DNA from: Aequorivita sp.
GTDB lineage: Bacteria > Bacteroidota > Bacteroidia > Flavobacteriales > Flavobacteriaceae
NCBI GenBank assembly: GCA_024637015.1
Contig: JAGXGE010000036.1
Span: 1-58,223, forward strand
Direction of reading: 5' to 3'
DNA: 58,223 nt
Shown here: positions 25,098 to 32,421 of the stretch, piece by piece
Numbering within the stretch: the first letter of the stretch is position 1
Layout of the letters: each line of letters begins with the position of its first letter
The notes under the pieces: model-generated
Seen by the model: the letters and a program-made list of their open reading frames with translations, nothing else
The model's database searches: none
Told to the model about the DNA's origin: nothing
Program-made: the position numbers and the translations under genes

Positions 25098-25559
25098 TTA
25101 TAGGGTTCCAAAGAGTTCAACCAATTTGTTTTTTCGGTATTCAAAGATTTCGTTCAGTTTCGGTTTCACCAAAAAAGGATGTACTAGCTGTCCAAGAACT
25201 CCAAAGGGAAGTTTGTAATGGAGCAAGTCTTCCATTTCCACTCCACCTTCAATTTTTTTTATAAAATGTTTGTGATGCCAAAGCGCATAGGGACCGAAAC
25301 GCTGTTCGTCCACAAAGTATTCTTTGTCAACAACATGGGTTATTTCTGTAACCCATTTGGTTTTGATGCCTAAAATAGGGGTTACAATATATTCAATAAT
25401 CTGTCCAGCAAACATCGGTATGTCAGCTCCAGATTGAATATTGAAACCCATATAATCGGGTGTAATTACTTTTAGGTTTTTTGGGTTTGATAAAAAATCC
25501 CAAGCCTCTTCCATAGTTATGGGTAGGTTTTGTTTTGCGTGCAGCGTATATATTTTCAT
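25098..25559 (-). CDS. SRPBCC-family ligand-binding protein
   Basis: 153 residues. KQNLPITMEEAWDFLSNPKN and LKVITPDYMGFNI open the helix-grip fold; WHHKHFIKKIEGGVEMEDL and YKLPFGVLGQLVHPFL are typical of the photolyase-associated SRPBCC subgroup. No signal peptide. 16 bp upstream of the SDR gene, same strand, so operonic. A hydrophobic ligand is expected; none is known. Confidence 0.9.
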   Translation of the reverse strand: MKIYTLHAKQNLPITMEEAWDFLSNPKNLKVITPDYMGFNIQSGADIPMFAGQIIEYIVTPILGIKTKWVTEITHVVDKEYFVDEQRFGPYALWHHKHFIKKIEGGVEMEDLLHYKLPFGVLGQLVHPFLVKPKLNEIFEYRKNKLVELFGTL

Positions 25560-25566
25560 TCAGCCT

Positions 25567-25683
25567 TTATTTGTTTTGCTTGAAAATAAGTTGCTTGTTC
25601 ATGCTCAACAGCCTGTAGGTATTTGCTTTAAAATACCTGTCCTTGTCTCTAAGGCGAAATATTTTTTGTAATACTTTCAACAT
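25567..25683 (-). CDS. Small basic protein, 38 aa, leading the photolyase operon
   Basis: ATG at 25683; begins MLKVLQKIFRLRDKDRYFKA and ends LIFKQNK, stop 7 bp before the SRPBCC ATG. Highly basic with one amphipathic helix. The tight spacing to SRPBCC and position just below the operator dyad suggest a translated leader or small protein. No family recognised. It could also be chance. Confidence 0.4.
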   Translation of the reverse strand: MLKVLQKIFRLRDKDRYFKANTYRLLSMNKQLIFKQNK

Positions 25684-25706
25684 AATTCTTTTTTTGTTAA
25701 AATTAC

Positions 25707-25740
25707 TTTGTTTAATTAGATCAAAAAAAGTTTAAACAAA
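25707..25740. promoter_or_regulatory. TTTGTTTAA/TTAAACAAA dyad upstream of the photolyase operon
   Basis: Perfect 9-bp inverted repeat (25707-25715 and 25732-25740) with a 16-bp spacer. On the minus strand a TTG lies in the spacer, and a near-consensus TAATTTTA box (25706-25699) follows. The layout fits a MerR/LitR-type operator for a light-inducible operon, but the regulator gene is not in this window. Confidence 0.55.
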
Positions 25741-25760
25741 AGATTAACGTTTTTAGTAGA

Positions 25761-25868
25761 ATGAAGCATTTTGAAGCCACCCAGGCTCAACGCATTGACT
25801 ATCTGGAAGTGGAAAACAAAATGCTTGCTGGGCAGCTGGAGCTACTAAAGGGGGGGATGGGGAAATAA
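25761..25868 (+). pseudogene. Orphan 3' gene tail, copy 1 (LAGQLELLKG)
   Basis: A 35-codon frame (MKHFEATQAQRIDYLEVENK, then MLAGQLELLKGGMGK) with coiled-coil character. The last 16 codons match copy 2 at 27486-27536, differing mainly at synonymous positions. It looks like the preserved end of a longer protein, such as a coiled-coil C-terminal stalk, whose body is gone. Confidence 0.55.
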
Positions 25869-25959
25869 TGTGTTTTTGTGTTATATTTGGAGTTAAACAA
25901 TACTGCACATATAAAATAAATGCAACTGTTGCATTTATCCGCATGTTGTAACCAATTTG

Positions 25960-26196
25960 ATGAAAACGATAAAGACCCTTTTATACCTTGTCATAATTTC
26001 TGGTGTTATTTCCTGCGCGATTGAGAGGAATGTGGATTTTAAAAAATATAGTATTCTTACCACTCCAAAAGAAATAAATCAATTCTACAAAATCAATTTA
26101 GATTCCAGTGGAAATTCCGAATCAGCATCTGTAAAAAAAATGGAAGATGGTGCCTATGACCTTTCATATGCCTATGAATCACCCGATTCTGATTAA
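25960..26196 (+). CDS. Small lipoprotein, unknown function
   Basis: 78 residues from the ATG at 25960. Signal peptide MKTIKTLLYLVIISGVISC with lipobox Cys19. The mature part AIERNVDFKKYSILTTPKE is hydrophilic, and the protein ends abruptly in ESPDSD. It may be a truncated version of a longer lipoprotein, given the decayed surroundings (broken toxin just downstream, orphan gene tails on either side). Confidence 0.6.
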   Translation: MKTIKTLLYLVIISGVISCAIERNVDFKKYSILTTPKEINQFYKINLDSSGNSESASVKKMEDGAYDLSYAYESPDSD

Positions 26197-26245
26197 TACT
26201 TAAAGTTAACTGATTTAATAAAAATCAAGCTTAAGATGGTTATAA

Positions 26246-26446
26246 AACATTGGACGTCGGATATTGAGAATGTTGAATAACTCGCAGGACATTTCGGATT
26301 TGCGAATTCCAGTATCAAACCGACTTGAAAAACGGACTGGAAAATTAAATGAATTTTATAGCATTCGGATTAGCAAACAATGGAAAATTATCTTTATTTT
26401 GGATAAAGGAAATGCAAGTGAAGTGTAAATAATTGATTATCAATAA
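26246..26446 (+). pseudogene. Degraded RelE/HigB-type toxin
   Basis: From 26246 the frame reads NIGRRILRMLNNSQDISD, then LRIPVSNRLEKRTGKLNEF and YSIRISKQWKIIFILDKGN. This is the body of a RelE/HigB toxin, including the RLE-x10-YSIRI-x5-W-x-I-x-F core. It lacks a proper N-terminus (stop at 26243-26245). An in-frame TAA at 26426 interrupts the end, after which IIDYQ and the original stop are still readable. No antitoxin gene follows. Clearly inactivated. Confidence 0.75.
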
Positions 26447-26456
26447 AAAAACCAAA

Positions 26457-27410
26457 ATGAAGAAATTATTATTTTTTTTACAAATGATCATTCCATGTCT
26501 AATTTTTGCACAAATTAATGGATATGAATCTCGGAGCATTCAAGGATTTGAGGTGTATGTTGAACAAGATGCCTTAAACAATTATCCGCAAGAGACAAAC
26601 GAGGCTATTAATCTATTAACTTCAAAGCTAATAGAGATTATTGACTTTGGATTAAAAGAAGAGATAATAGAAGAATTACAATTAGTAAAGATATTCGTGG
26701 ATTGGAATACCACAAATGGTTCAGCTGTCTATCATCCATACTTACAATGGCTAATTGATAATGGCTACATTGTGGAAAAATGGAAATCCATTGAAATTTC
26801 CAATATCTCTAATTTCATTAATTGGACTGAATTAAATCAACCTTTTATGGTTATGCACGAATTCGCACATGCATATCATCATAGGGTTTTAGGCTTTTCT
26901 TATGCGCCAATTATTCAAGCATTCAACAATGCAATGCAAAACAACTTGTATGATTCGGTTCTTTATCATGCTGGGAATGGGGTTTACTATTATCGAGAAG
27001 CATATGCTGCTACAAATGAAAAAGAATACTTTGCTGAACTGACAGAGGCCTATCTAGGTGAGAATGATTTTTTTCCATTCATCCGTGAAGAATTAGAATT
27101 ACATGACCCTATAGGATATGATTTATTGTTAAGTATTTGGGAATTTGAAAATATACTGGGGGTTGAAAATAATAACTACACGGATATTATTCTTTATCCT
27201 AATCCAACCAATGGTCTAATTACAATTAATTGGAATAAAACTTGGAGACCAAAATTAATTAGAGTTATTTCCGTAGATGGTCGAATGCTAATGGAATATG
27301 ATATAAATACAGTTGGAAATACAACGCTTAACATTTCAAATTTAGCTTCCGGAATTTACACCCTTGTTTTAGATGACAAAAAGGCGTATAAAATAATTAA
27401 ACGGGGATAA
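26457..27410 (+). CDS. Secreted zinc-metallopeptidase-like protein with T9SS sorting domain
   Basis: 317 residues from the ATG at 26457. Signal peptide MKKLLFFLQMIIPCLIFAQ. The central domain has HEFAHAYHH, an HExxH zinc motif, and about 45 residues later NEKEYFAELTEAYLGENDFF, which supplies a third glutamate ligand as in gluzincin-like (ATLF/M34-related) peptidases. The last ~75 residues start LYPNPTNGLITINW and end GIYTLVLDDKKAYKIIKRG, a type A T9SS sorting signal. Export to the cell surface or medium is inferred. It sits in a decayed accessory patch. Confidence 0.82.
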   Translation: MKKLLFFLQMIIPCLIFAQINGYESRSIQGFEVYVEQDALNNYPQETNEAINLLTSKLIEIIDFGLKEEIIEELQLVKIFVDWNTTNGSAVYHPYLQWLIDNGYIVEKWKSIEISNISNFINWTELNQPFMVMHEFAHAYHHRVLGFSYAPIIQAFNNAMQNNLYDSVLYHAGNGVYYYREAYAATNEKEYFAELTEAYLGENDFFPFIREELELHDPIGYDLLLSIWEFENILGVENNNYTDIILYPNPTNGLITINWNKTWRPKLIRVISVDGRMLMEYDINTVGNTTLNISNLASGIYTLVLDDKKAYKIIKRG

Positions 27411-28018
27411 CGAAAGCATCACAATAGCTATGGTTCATTGCAGTGGAATTTCCTTCGGACAAGAACAAAGCAAAACTAGCAAAAAAAAATACTGGCGGGG
27501 CAGTTGGAGTTGCTTAAAGGGATGATGGGGAAATAAATTATATTTAAGAGGAATTACTTATACGAAAATTTAATGATGGTCTAATAATCTATAGATCTAC
27601 TTTTAACCATTCTGGTTATTCTAGAGAGGAAAAAGTTATGATTTTAATCGCTAAACGATAGATAATGAAAATGAATCTAGCTATAGGATTTCCCAAAATG
27701 GAATTTTTGTAGAATATATCAAATTAAAATAGAGATTAAAAAAGATTCAAAATCTATAGCTATTCACCCTTTAGAAAATGACCTTACATTTAGCAGGAAT
27801 TAATGGATTTTTAAGTTCTATTCAAACTAAAGAAAACTTAAAAGTGAATATATCAAATGTTTCTTTTAGAAATGTTTAAATAAATATTCTTAAAGTACAC
27901 CTTCAGCCCAACACTTGAAAACACCTAAAATCTTCCTTTATTTAAGCTTTTCTTAACTTTTTAAACCCCCGCTTATTGTATTTTCGTAAGGATATATAAA
28001 CAACTAAAAATCATTACT
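27411..28018. other. 608-bp gene-poor, decayed stretch
   Basis: No intact gene. It holds copy 2 of the LAGQLELLKG tail (27480-27536), short interrupted frames, and a 33-codon frame at 27778-27879 (MTLHLAGINGFLSSIQTKEN) that reads like the tail of a lost protein. The last 100 bases form the leader of the DUF2911 gene, with TATTTTCG at 27979-27986 as a one-mismatch -7 box. Confidence 0.6.
27480..27536 (+). pseudogene. Orphan 3' gene tail, copy 2 (LAGQLELLKG)
   Basis: Reads QKKILAGQLELLKGMMGK and a stop; a TAG at 27477-27479 cuts it off upstream. Same protein end as copy 1 at 25821-25868 with roughly four-fifths nucleotide identity by eye. Confidence 0.55.
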
Positions 28019-28864
28019 ATGAAAAAGATTATTTTACTTTTTTCTGCCTTGATGCTAACTGTTGGCATTCAGGCGCAAATTACAACCCCACAGCCAAGTC
28101 CGTTTCAAAAAATTGAACAAAAAGTGGGGCTTACAGACGTAACTTTAGAATATTCAAGACCTTCAATGAAAGGTAGAACCATTTTTGGAGGTTTGGTGCC
28201 TTATAACACTATATGGCGTACTGGGGCAAACGCAAATACAAAAATCACTTTTAGTGATGGCGTGGAAATTGGCGGCCAAAAGTTACTTGCAGGAACGTAT
28301 GCAATTTTCACCAAGCCCGGAACTTCAAGCTGGGAGGTATATTTTTACAACGACGCAACCAACTGGGGAACACCTGAAAAGTGGGATGAAGACAAAGTTG
28401 TAGCAAAAGTAACCGTACAGGCCTACCCATTACCAATGAATATCGAAACATTTACTATGTCTTTTGATGATCTAAAGAATGATTCTGCAATGTTAGGGAT
28501 GATGTGGGAAAAAACCTATGTAGGTGTGCCTATTAAAGTTGGTACAGATAAAACCGTTTCTGAGAATATCCAAAACGTGATGAATGGTCCGGGAGCAAAT
28601 GATTATTATGCAGCAGCAGTATATTATCTTGAAACCGGTAAAGACATCAACCAAGCAAAAACTTGGATAGACAAAGCCATTGATATGAACAAAGAACCTG
28701 CATTCTGGCAGTTGCGTCAAAAATCGTTGATCTATGCAAAGGCTGGGGATAAAAAAGGAGCAATTGCAGCGGCAAAGAAATCATTGGAACTTGCAAAAGC
28801 TGCTGGAAATAATGATTATGTAGCTTTAAATGAAAAGTCTTTGAAAGAGTGGGGTGCAATGTAA
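28019..28864 (+). CDS. DUF2911 protein with TPR-like C-terminus
   Basis: 281 residues. Signal peptide MKKIILLFSALMLTVGIQAQ. The DUF2911 domain covers about 22-175: VTLEYSRPSMKGRTIFGGLV, YNTIWRTGANANTKITFS, AGTYAIFTKPGTSSWEVYF. The C-terminal third has paired helices (YYAAAVYYLETGKDINQAK, KAGDKKGAIAAAKKSLELAK) typical of a TPR repeat. Periplasmic. Function unknown. Ends at a bidirectional terminator shared with the opposing gene. Confidence 0.9.
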   Translation: MKKIILLFSALMLTVGIQAQITTPQPSPFQKIEQKVGLTDVTLEYSRPSMKGRTIFGGLVPYNTIWRTGANANTKITFSDGVEIGGQKLLAGTYAIFTKPGTSSWEVYFYNDATNWGTPEKWDEDKVVAKVTVQAYPLPMNIETFTMSFDDLKNDSAMLGMMWEKTYVGVPIKVGTDKTVSENIQNVMNGPGANDYYAAAVYYLETGKDINQAKTWIDKAIDMNKEPAFWQLRQKSLIYAKAGDKKGAIAAAKKSLELAKAAGNNDYVALNEKSLKEWGAM

Positions 28865-28881
28865 CAAGCACTTATAATTAT

Positions 28882-28913
28882 AAAAAAAGCCCCAAAATTT
28901 TGGGGCTTTTTTT
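28882..28913. terminator. Bidirectional terminator
   Basis: A perfect 32-bp palindrome: A7-GCCCC-AAAATTTT-GGGGC-T7. It serves the DUF2911 gene on plus and the Spy-like gene on minus, whose stop codon overlaps its right edge. Confidence 0.93.
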
Positions 28914-29373
28914 ATTTTGGACCTTTAGGACCTTTAGGACCTTTTTCGCCTTTGCTGTTCCTGTACCTATCGAGAAGCTCTCTTTTAAAATCATCTTCGG
29001 TCTTTTTGAGGATGATTATTTTTTTTGGGGAAATCACACCTCGAAGTTCAGAAATCATCTGTTTGCGAAGCGCTAGTTCTTCACTTTCAATAGATAAGCT
29101 TGTGTCAATTAAAGCGTTAGCCTCGGCGTCGCTCAATTTATCCACTCCTCCGCGCAGTTTTTGGAAAATTTCGTTTCGTTCTTTCATCCGAAGGTCATGG
29201 AACTTGTAATCATATTTATTATAGATGGGCCAGAATTTTTCAGCTTCAGAAGGAGTAAGTGCTAGTTTTTCAGTTATATAAGCTATTTTTAAAGCTTTAA
29301 TCTTTTGGTGTTTTCCATCCTGTGCCTGCGCGGTTGCGGCAAAAAGGAGGAATATAATGGCTAATTTTTTCAT
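28912..29373 (-). CDS. Spy/CpxP-like periplasmic protein with collagen-like tail
   Basis: 153 residues. Signal peptide MKKLAIIFLLFAATAQAQ. All-helical body: KIKALKIAYITEKLALTPSE, AEKFWPIYNKYD and ALRKQMISELRGVISPKKI resemble the Spy/CpxP helical hairpin (the LTPSEAEKFWPIY pattern). The C-terminus is KGEKGPKGPKGPK, encoded by 9-bp tandem repeats (28919-28945). It is the last gene of an ECF sigma/anti-sigma-like operon. A periplasmic stress sensor or chaperone is inferred. Confidence 0.8.
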   Translation of the reverse strand: MKKLAIIFLLFAATAQAQDGKHQKIKALKIAYITEKLALTPSEAEKFWPIYNKYDYKFHDLRMKERNEIFQKLRGGVDKLSDAEANALIDTSLSIESEELALRKQMISELRGVISPKKIIILKKTEDDFKRELLDRYRNSKGEKGPKGPKGPK

Positions 29374-29455
29374 CTTTATAAAATATTTGAGAAATAGGAA
29401 GATGGAATGCCCAAATTTACATCTTCGTTAGGTTTACAAATTGTTAGTGGGCATT

Positions 29456-29956
29456 TCATTGTTCGTTTATTAAAGTTTCTTCATCCAAATTTTCCAAAAG
29501 GAAGTTTTCCAAAGCTTTATCTGAAAATTGGTTGTTTTTAATACTGATCTCGTTAATGTCTTCATCGTCAATAAATAAAGCAAGATCATAAAGATCTAAA
29601 TTCAAATTACCATCTTCAATATAGGTGTCAATAGCTGCCAATTGCAGTGAATCTAAATTCGAATTATCAGTTTTAGTATTAAAAATCGTGAAACCAATAA
29701 TCAAGCAAGCCGCGATTGTCGCCGCGTAACCGAAATATTTCTTCGGGAAAAGCGGAATAACTTTCGAGGGTTTTTCTGAAGCATTTACTTTTCCAATAAC
29801 GCTTTCTTCCAATTTGTCGAAATAGTTTTCTGGAACCTTAAAGCCTCTAGACTTCGGAAACTTTTCTTCGGCAATTTTGCTAAAAAGACGTTCCTCAAAA
29901 GTTTCGAAATAACCTTCGGGTATTTTAAAATCAGGTATGTTTTTTTCTTTTTTCAC
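29456..29956 (-). CDS. Putative anti-sigma factor (single-pass membrane protein)
   Basis: 166 residues. The N-terminal cytoplasmic part has two copies of a motif, IPEGYFETFEERLFSKI and VPENYFDKLEESVIGKV, then a membrane helix at about 73-90 (YFGYAATIAACLIIGFTIF), and an acidic periplasmic tail (LYDLALFIDDEDINEI). Lies 22 bp after the ECF sigma gene. The layout fits an anti-sigma factor, though no zinc ZAS motif is present. Confidence 0.75.
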   Translation of the reverse strand: MKKEKNIPDFKIPEGYFETFEERLFSKIAEEKFPKSRGFKVPENYFDKLEESVIGKVNASEKPSKVIPLFPKKYFGYAATIAACLIIGFTIFNTKTDNSNLDSLQLAAIDTYIEDGNLNLDLYDLALFIDDEDINEISIKNNQFSDKALENFLLENLDEETLINEQ

Positions 29957-29978
29957 TTAAAATTTGACTGTTAATAGG

Positions 29979-30530
29979 TTATAAAGTTTCATTGGTCTTT
30001 ATAAATTCCGTAATTTTTTTTACCGCTATGTGATAACTACTTTTCAAACCACCCACAGAGGTTTCTAAAATTGCCGAAAGCTCCTCAAAAGTGTGGTCTT
30101 CAAAATATTTCATCGTGAAAATCAACCGTTGTCTTTCTGGCAGCGTTGCAATCGCTTTTTGAAATTGTAGTTGAATGGTGTCGCCTTCAAAATAAACATC
30201 ACTTTCCAGTTTGCGCACTGCATTGTCTTTCATGTTTTCAATAGAAACATTGTTTCGTTTCGATTTTTTGTTTAGAAAAGTAATGGACTCATTAGCTGCA
30301 ATTCTATACATCCACGTGTGCAACTTGCTTTCACCTTTAAAAGAGTTGATGTTTCTAAAAATCTTTATAAAGGTGTTTTGAAGCACATCATCGGCATCAT
30401 CGTGGTCTAGAACCATATTACGGATTTGCCAGTAAAGCCGTTCCTTATATTGCGAAACAAGCTCCTTAAAGGCGGATTCTCTGTCCGCTTCGGTCTGCAA
30501 TGCCGTTACCAGTTCTTTTTCTTCAACCAT
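29979..30530 (-). CDS. ECF-family RNA polymerase sigma factor
   Basis: 183 residues. Region 2 includes YKERLYWQIRNMVLDHDDAD and DVLQNTFIKIFRNINSFKGE, with KLHTWMYRIAANESITFL following. Region 4 has LPERQRLIFTMKYFEDHTFE and EELSAILETSVGGLKSSYH (helix-turn-helix). No region 1 or 3, so ECF type. First gene of the operon with the membrane anti-sigma-like protein and the Spy-like protein. A sequence AAAC-N16-AGTC upstream could be an autoregulated promoter. Confidence 0.94.
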   Translation of the reverse strand: MVEEKELVTALQTEADRESAFKELVSQYKERLYWQIRNMVLDHDDADDVLQNTFIKIFRNINSFKGESKLHTWMYRIAANESITFLNKKSKRNNVSIENMKDNAVRKLESDVYFEGDTIQLQFQKAIATLPERQRLIFTMKYFEDHTFEELSAILETSVGGLKSSYHIAVKKITEFIKTNETL

Positions 30531-30555
30531 TTTTAAGTACGCGACTTATTTATAG

Positions 30556-30579
30556 GACTAAGTTACTGAAGAATGGTTT
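30556..30579 (-). promoter_or_regulatory. Candidate ECF-type promoter of the sigma operon
   Basis: On the minus strand AAAC, 16 nt, AGTC, then CTATAAATA. The same AAC-N16-NGTC layout occurs before the second ECF gene at 58041-58065. The AAC and GTC cores are typical of ECF promoters. Weak evidence alone. Confidence 0.4.
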
Positions 30580-30594
30580 AATTGAAGTATATAA

Positions 30595-32421
30595 TTATGA
30601 AAGGGATTGCATTTCAACAAGGCTGTAGTAAATGCCTTTTTTCTCCAAAAGCTCTTGGTGCTTGCCCTGCTCCACAATTTTTCCTTTGGAAAGAACCACA
30701 ATATTATCTGCATTTTGAATAGTAGAAAGGCGATGTGCAATAACAATGGAAGTTCTGTTTTTCATCATTTTCTCCAAAGCATCCTGCACCAAACGTTCGC
30801 TTTCAGAGTCCAAAGCGGAAGTTGCTTCGTCCAAAATCATAATTGGAGGATTTTTTAAAACGGCTCTGGCAATGCTCAAGCGTTGCTTTTGGCCGCCACT
30901 CAGTTTGTTTCCACTGTCGCCAATATTGGTATCAAAACCTTCTGGAAGGTCTTTTATGAATTCGTATGAATTACTAATTTCCGCAGCTTCCATCAATTCT
31001 GAATCTGAAGCAAGTGGTTTTCCAAGTTTTAAATTGTTCGCCACAGAATCATTAAAAAGAATGGAATCCTGGGAAACAATACCCATCAGTCCGCGCAAAG
31101 ATCTTTTTGAAATATTTTTTATATCTACGCCATCAATTTCGATGCTACCTTTATTAACGTCATAAAAACGTGTCAACAAGTTGGCGATAGTACTTTTTCC
31201 ACTACCGGATTGACCAACGAGCGCCACGGTTTTTCCTTTTGGAATTTCCAATGAAAAATCTTTCAGAACGTATTGATCTTCGTATTTAAACGAAATGTTT
31301 TTGATTGAAATAATGCCATCAAAACCTTCCTTTTGAACCGGATTTTCAATATCTGTAATCGTGTTTTTGGCTTCCAACAATTCCAAAATACGGTGTGCAG
31401 AACCATCGGCACGCTTCACAGAATAGCTTGCTTTTGCAATGGCCTTGGCGGGTGTAAGGATGTTATATGCCAACATAATGTAACCAATAAAGAAACTGGC
31501 TTCTAGCGTTCTATCAACAAAAACCAACCAACCTCCATAAACCAAAAGTATTCCAATAGTTATGATCCCCAAAAGCTCGCTAACGGGAGAGGCAAGGTTC
31601 TGTCTGTTAAGTACTTTATTGGAATATTTGTAAAAGCGCTCATTACTATCCTCAAACTTTTTTTGAAAAAGATTTTCAGCATGAAAGGCCTTAATAATGC
31701 GTAATCCGCCCATGGTTTCCTCCAAAATTGAAAGAAAAACGCCCTGTTCCTGTTGTACTTTTAAGGAGCCTTTTTTCAAAGATTTACCAATTTTTGAAAT
31801 CAAAAAACCAGAAATCGGCAAAAATAGAAACACAAAAAGTGTCAATTTCGGACTTATGAAGAGCATTGTTGCCAACGAAAAAATGATTGTTAAAGGTTCG
31901 CGGACAATCATTTCCAAAACGGAAAGCACTGAGTTTTTAACTTCGTCCACATCGCCGCTCAACCGAGAAATTGTATCTCCTTTTCTTTTTTCGGAATAAA
32001 AAGCCAACGGAAATTGAATTACTTTGCTGTAAAGGTCATTACGAAGATCTTTTAAAACGCCATTCCGAAGAAAAGTAGAATAGAACATCGCTAAATAATT
32101 GCTCAGATTTTTCAATAAAAAGAGGGAAATGATGATACCGACCATATACATGAGTATCGTAAACTCCCCTTGTTTATTGATGTTTTCAATGATAAAGTAA
32201 TTTAGATATTCCTGTGAAAAATCTTTTATATTGGAAATTCCTTCATAAACTGGTTTCACACCAAGGGTACGTTTGTCACTAAAAATAATTTCCAAAACTG
32301 GAATGAGCGCTACAAAGGAAAGCGTGCCAAACAATGCGTAAAGCACGTTAAAAAAGATATTGAGAAAAGCGTATCTTTTATAAGGGTAGGCGTAGCGCAG
32401 TATTTTTCTGAAATAATTCAT
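30595..32421 (-). CDS. MsbA-like ABC exporter (fused permease-ATPase)
   Basis: 608 residues. Six membrane helices in the first 330 residues (YAFLNIFFNVLYALFGTLS, VGIIISLFLLKNLSNYLAM, etc.), then an ATPase domain: Walker A GQSGSGKST (about 403-411), signature LSGGQKQRLSIARA, Walker B MILDEATSALD and H-loop IAHRLST. Homodimeric exporter of lipids or drugs; lipid flipping is the usual assumption for this subfamily. The ATG overlaps the stop of the phosphosugar mutase (TAATG). Confidence 0.92.
   Translation of the reverse strand: MNYFRKILRYAYPYKRYAFLNIFFNVLYALFGTLSFVALIPVLEIIFSDKRTLGVKPVYEGISNIKDFSQEYLNYFIIENINKQGEFTILMYMVGIIISLFLLKNLSNYLAMFYSTFLRNGVLKDLRNDLYSKVIQFPLAFYSEKRKGDTISRLSGDVDEVKNSVLSVLEMIVREPLTIIFSLATMLFISPKLTLFVFLFLPISGFLISKIGKSLKKGSLKVQQEQGVFLSILEETMGGLRIIKAFHAENLFQKKFEDSNERFYKYSNKVLNRQNLASPVSELLGIITIGILLVYGGWLVFVDRTLEASFFIGYIMLAYNILTPAKAIAKASYSVKRADGSAHRILELLEAKNTITDIENPVQKEGFDGIISIKNISFKYEDQYVLKDFSLEIPKGKTVALVGQSGSGKSTIANLLTRFYDVNKGSIEIDGVDIKNISKRSLRGLMGIVSQDSILFNDSVANNLKLGKPLASDSELMEAAEISNSYEFIKDLPEGFDTNIGDSGNKLSGGQKQRLSIARAVLKNPPIMILDEATSALDSESERLVQDALEKMMKNRTSIVIAHRLSTIQNADNIVVLSKGKIVEQGKHQELLEKKGIYYSLVEMQSLS

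Noticed and set aside
27778-27879. 33-codon ORF as a real small gene
   Set aside because: No signal peptide, no nearby promoter or coupling, and the surroundings are decayed. Kept only as a possible gene remnant.
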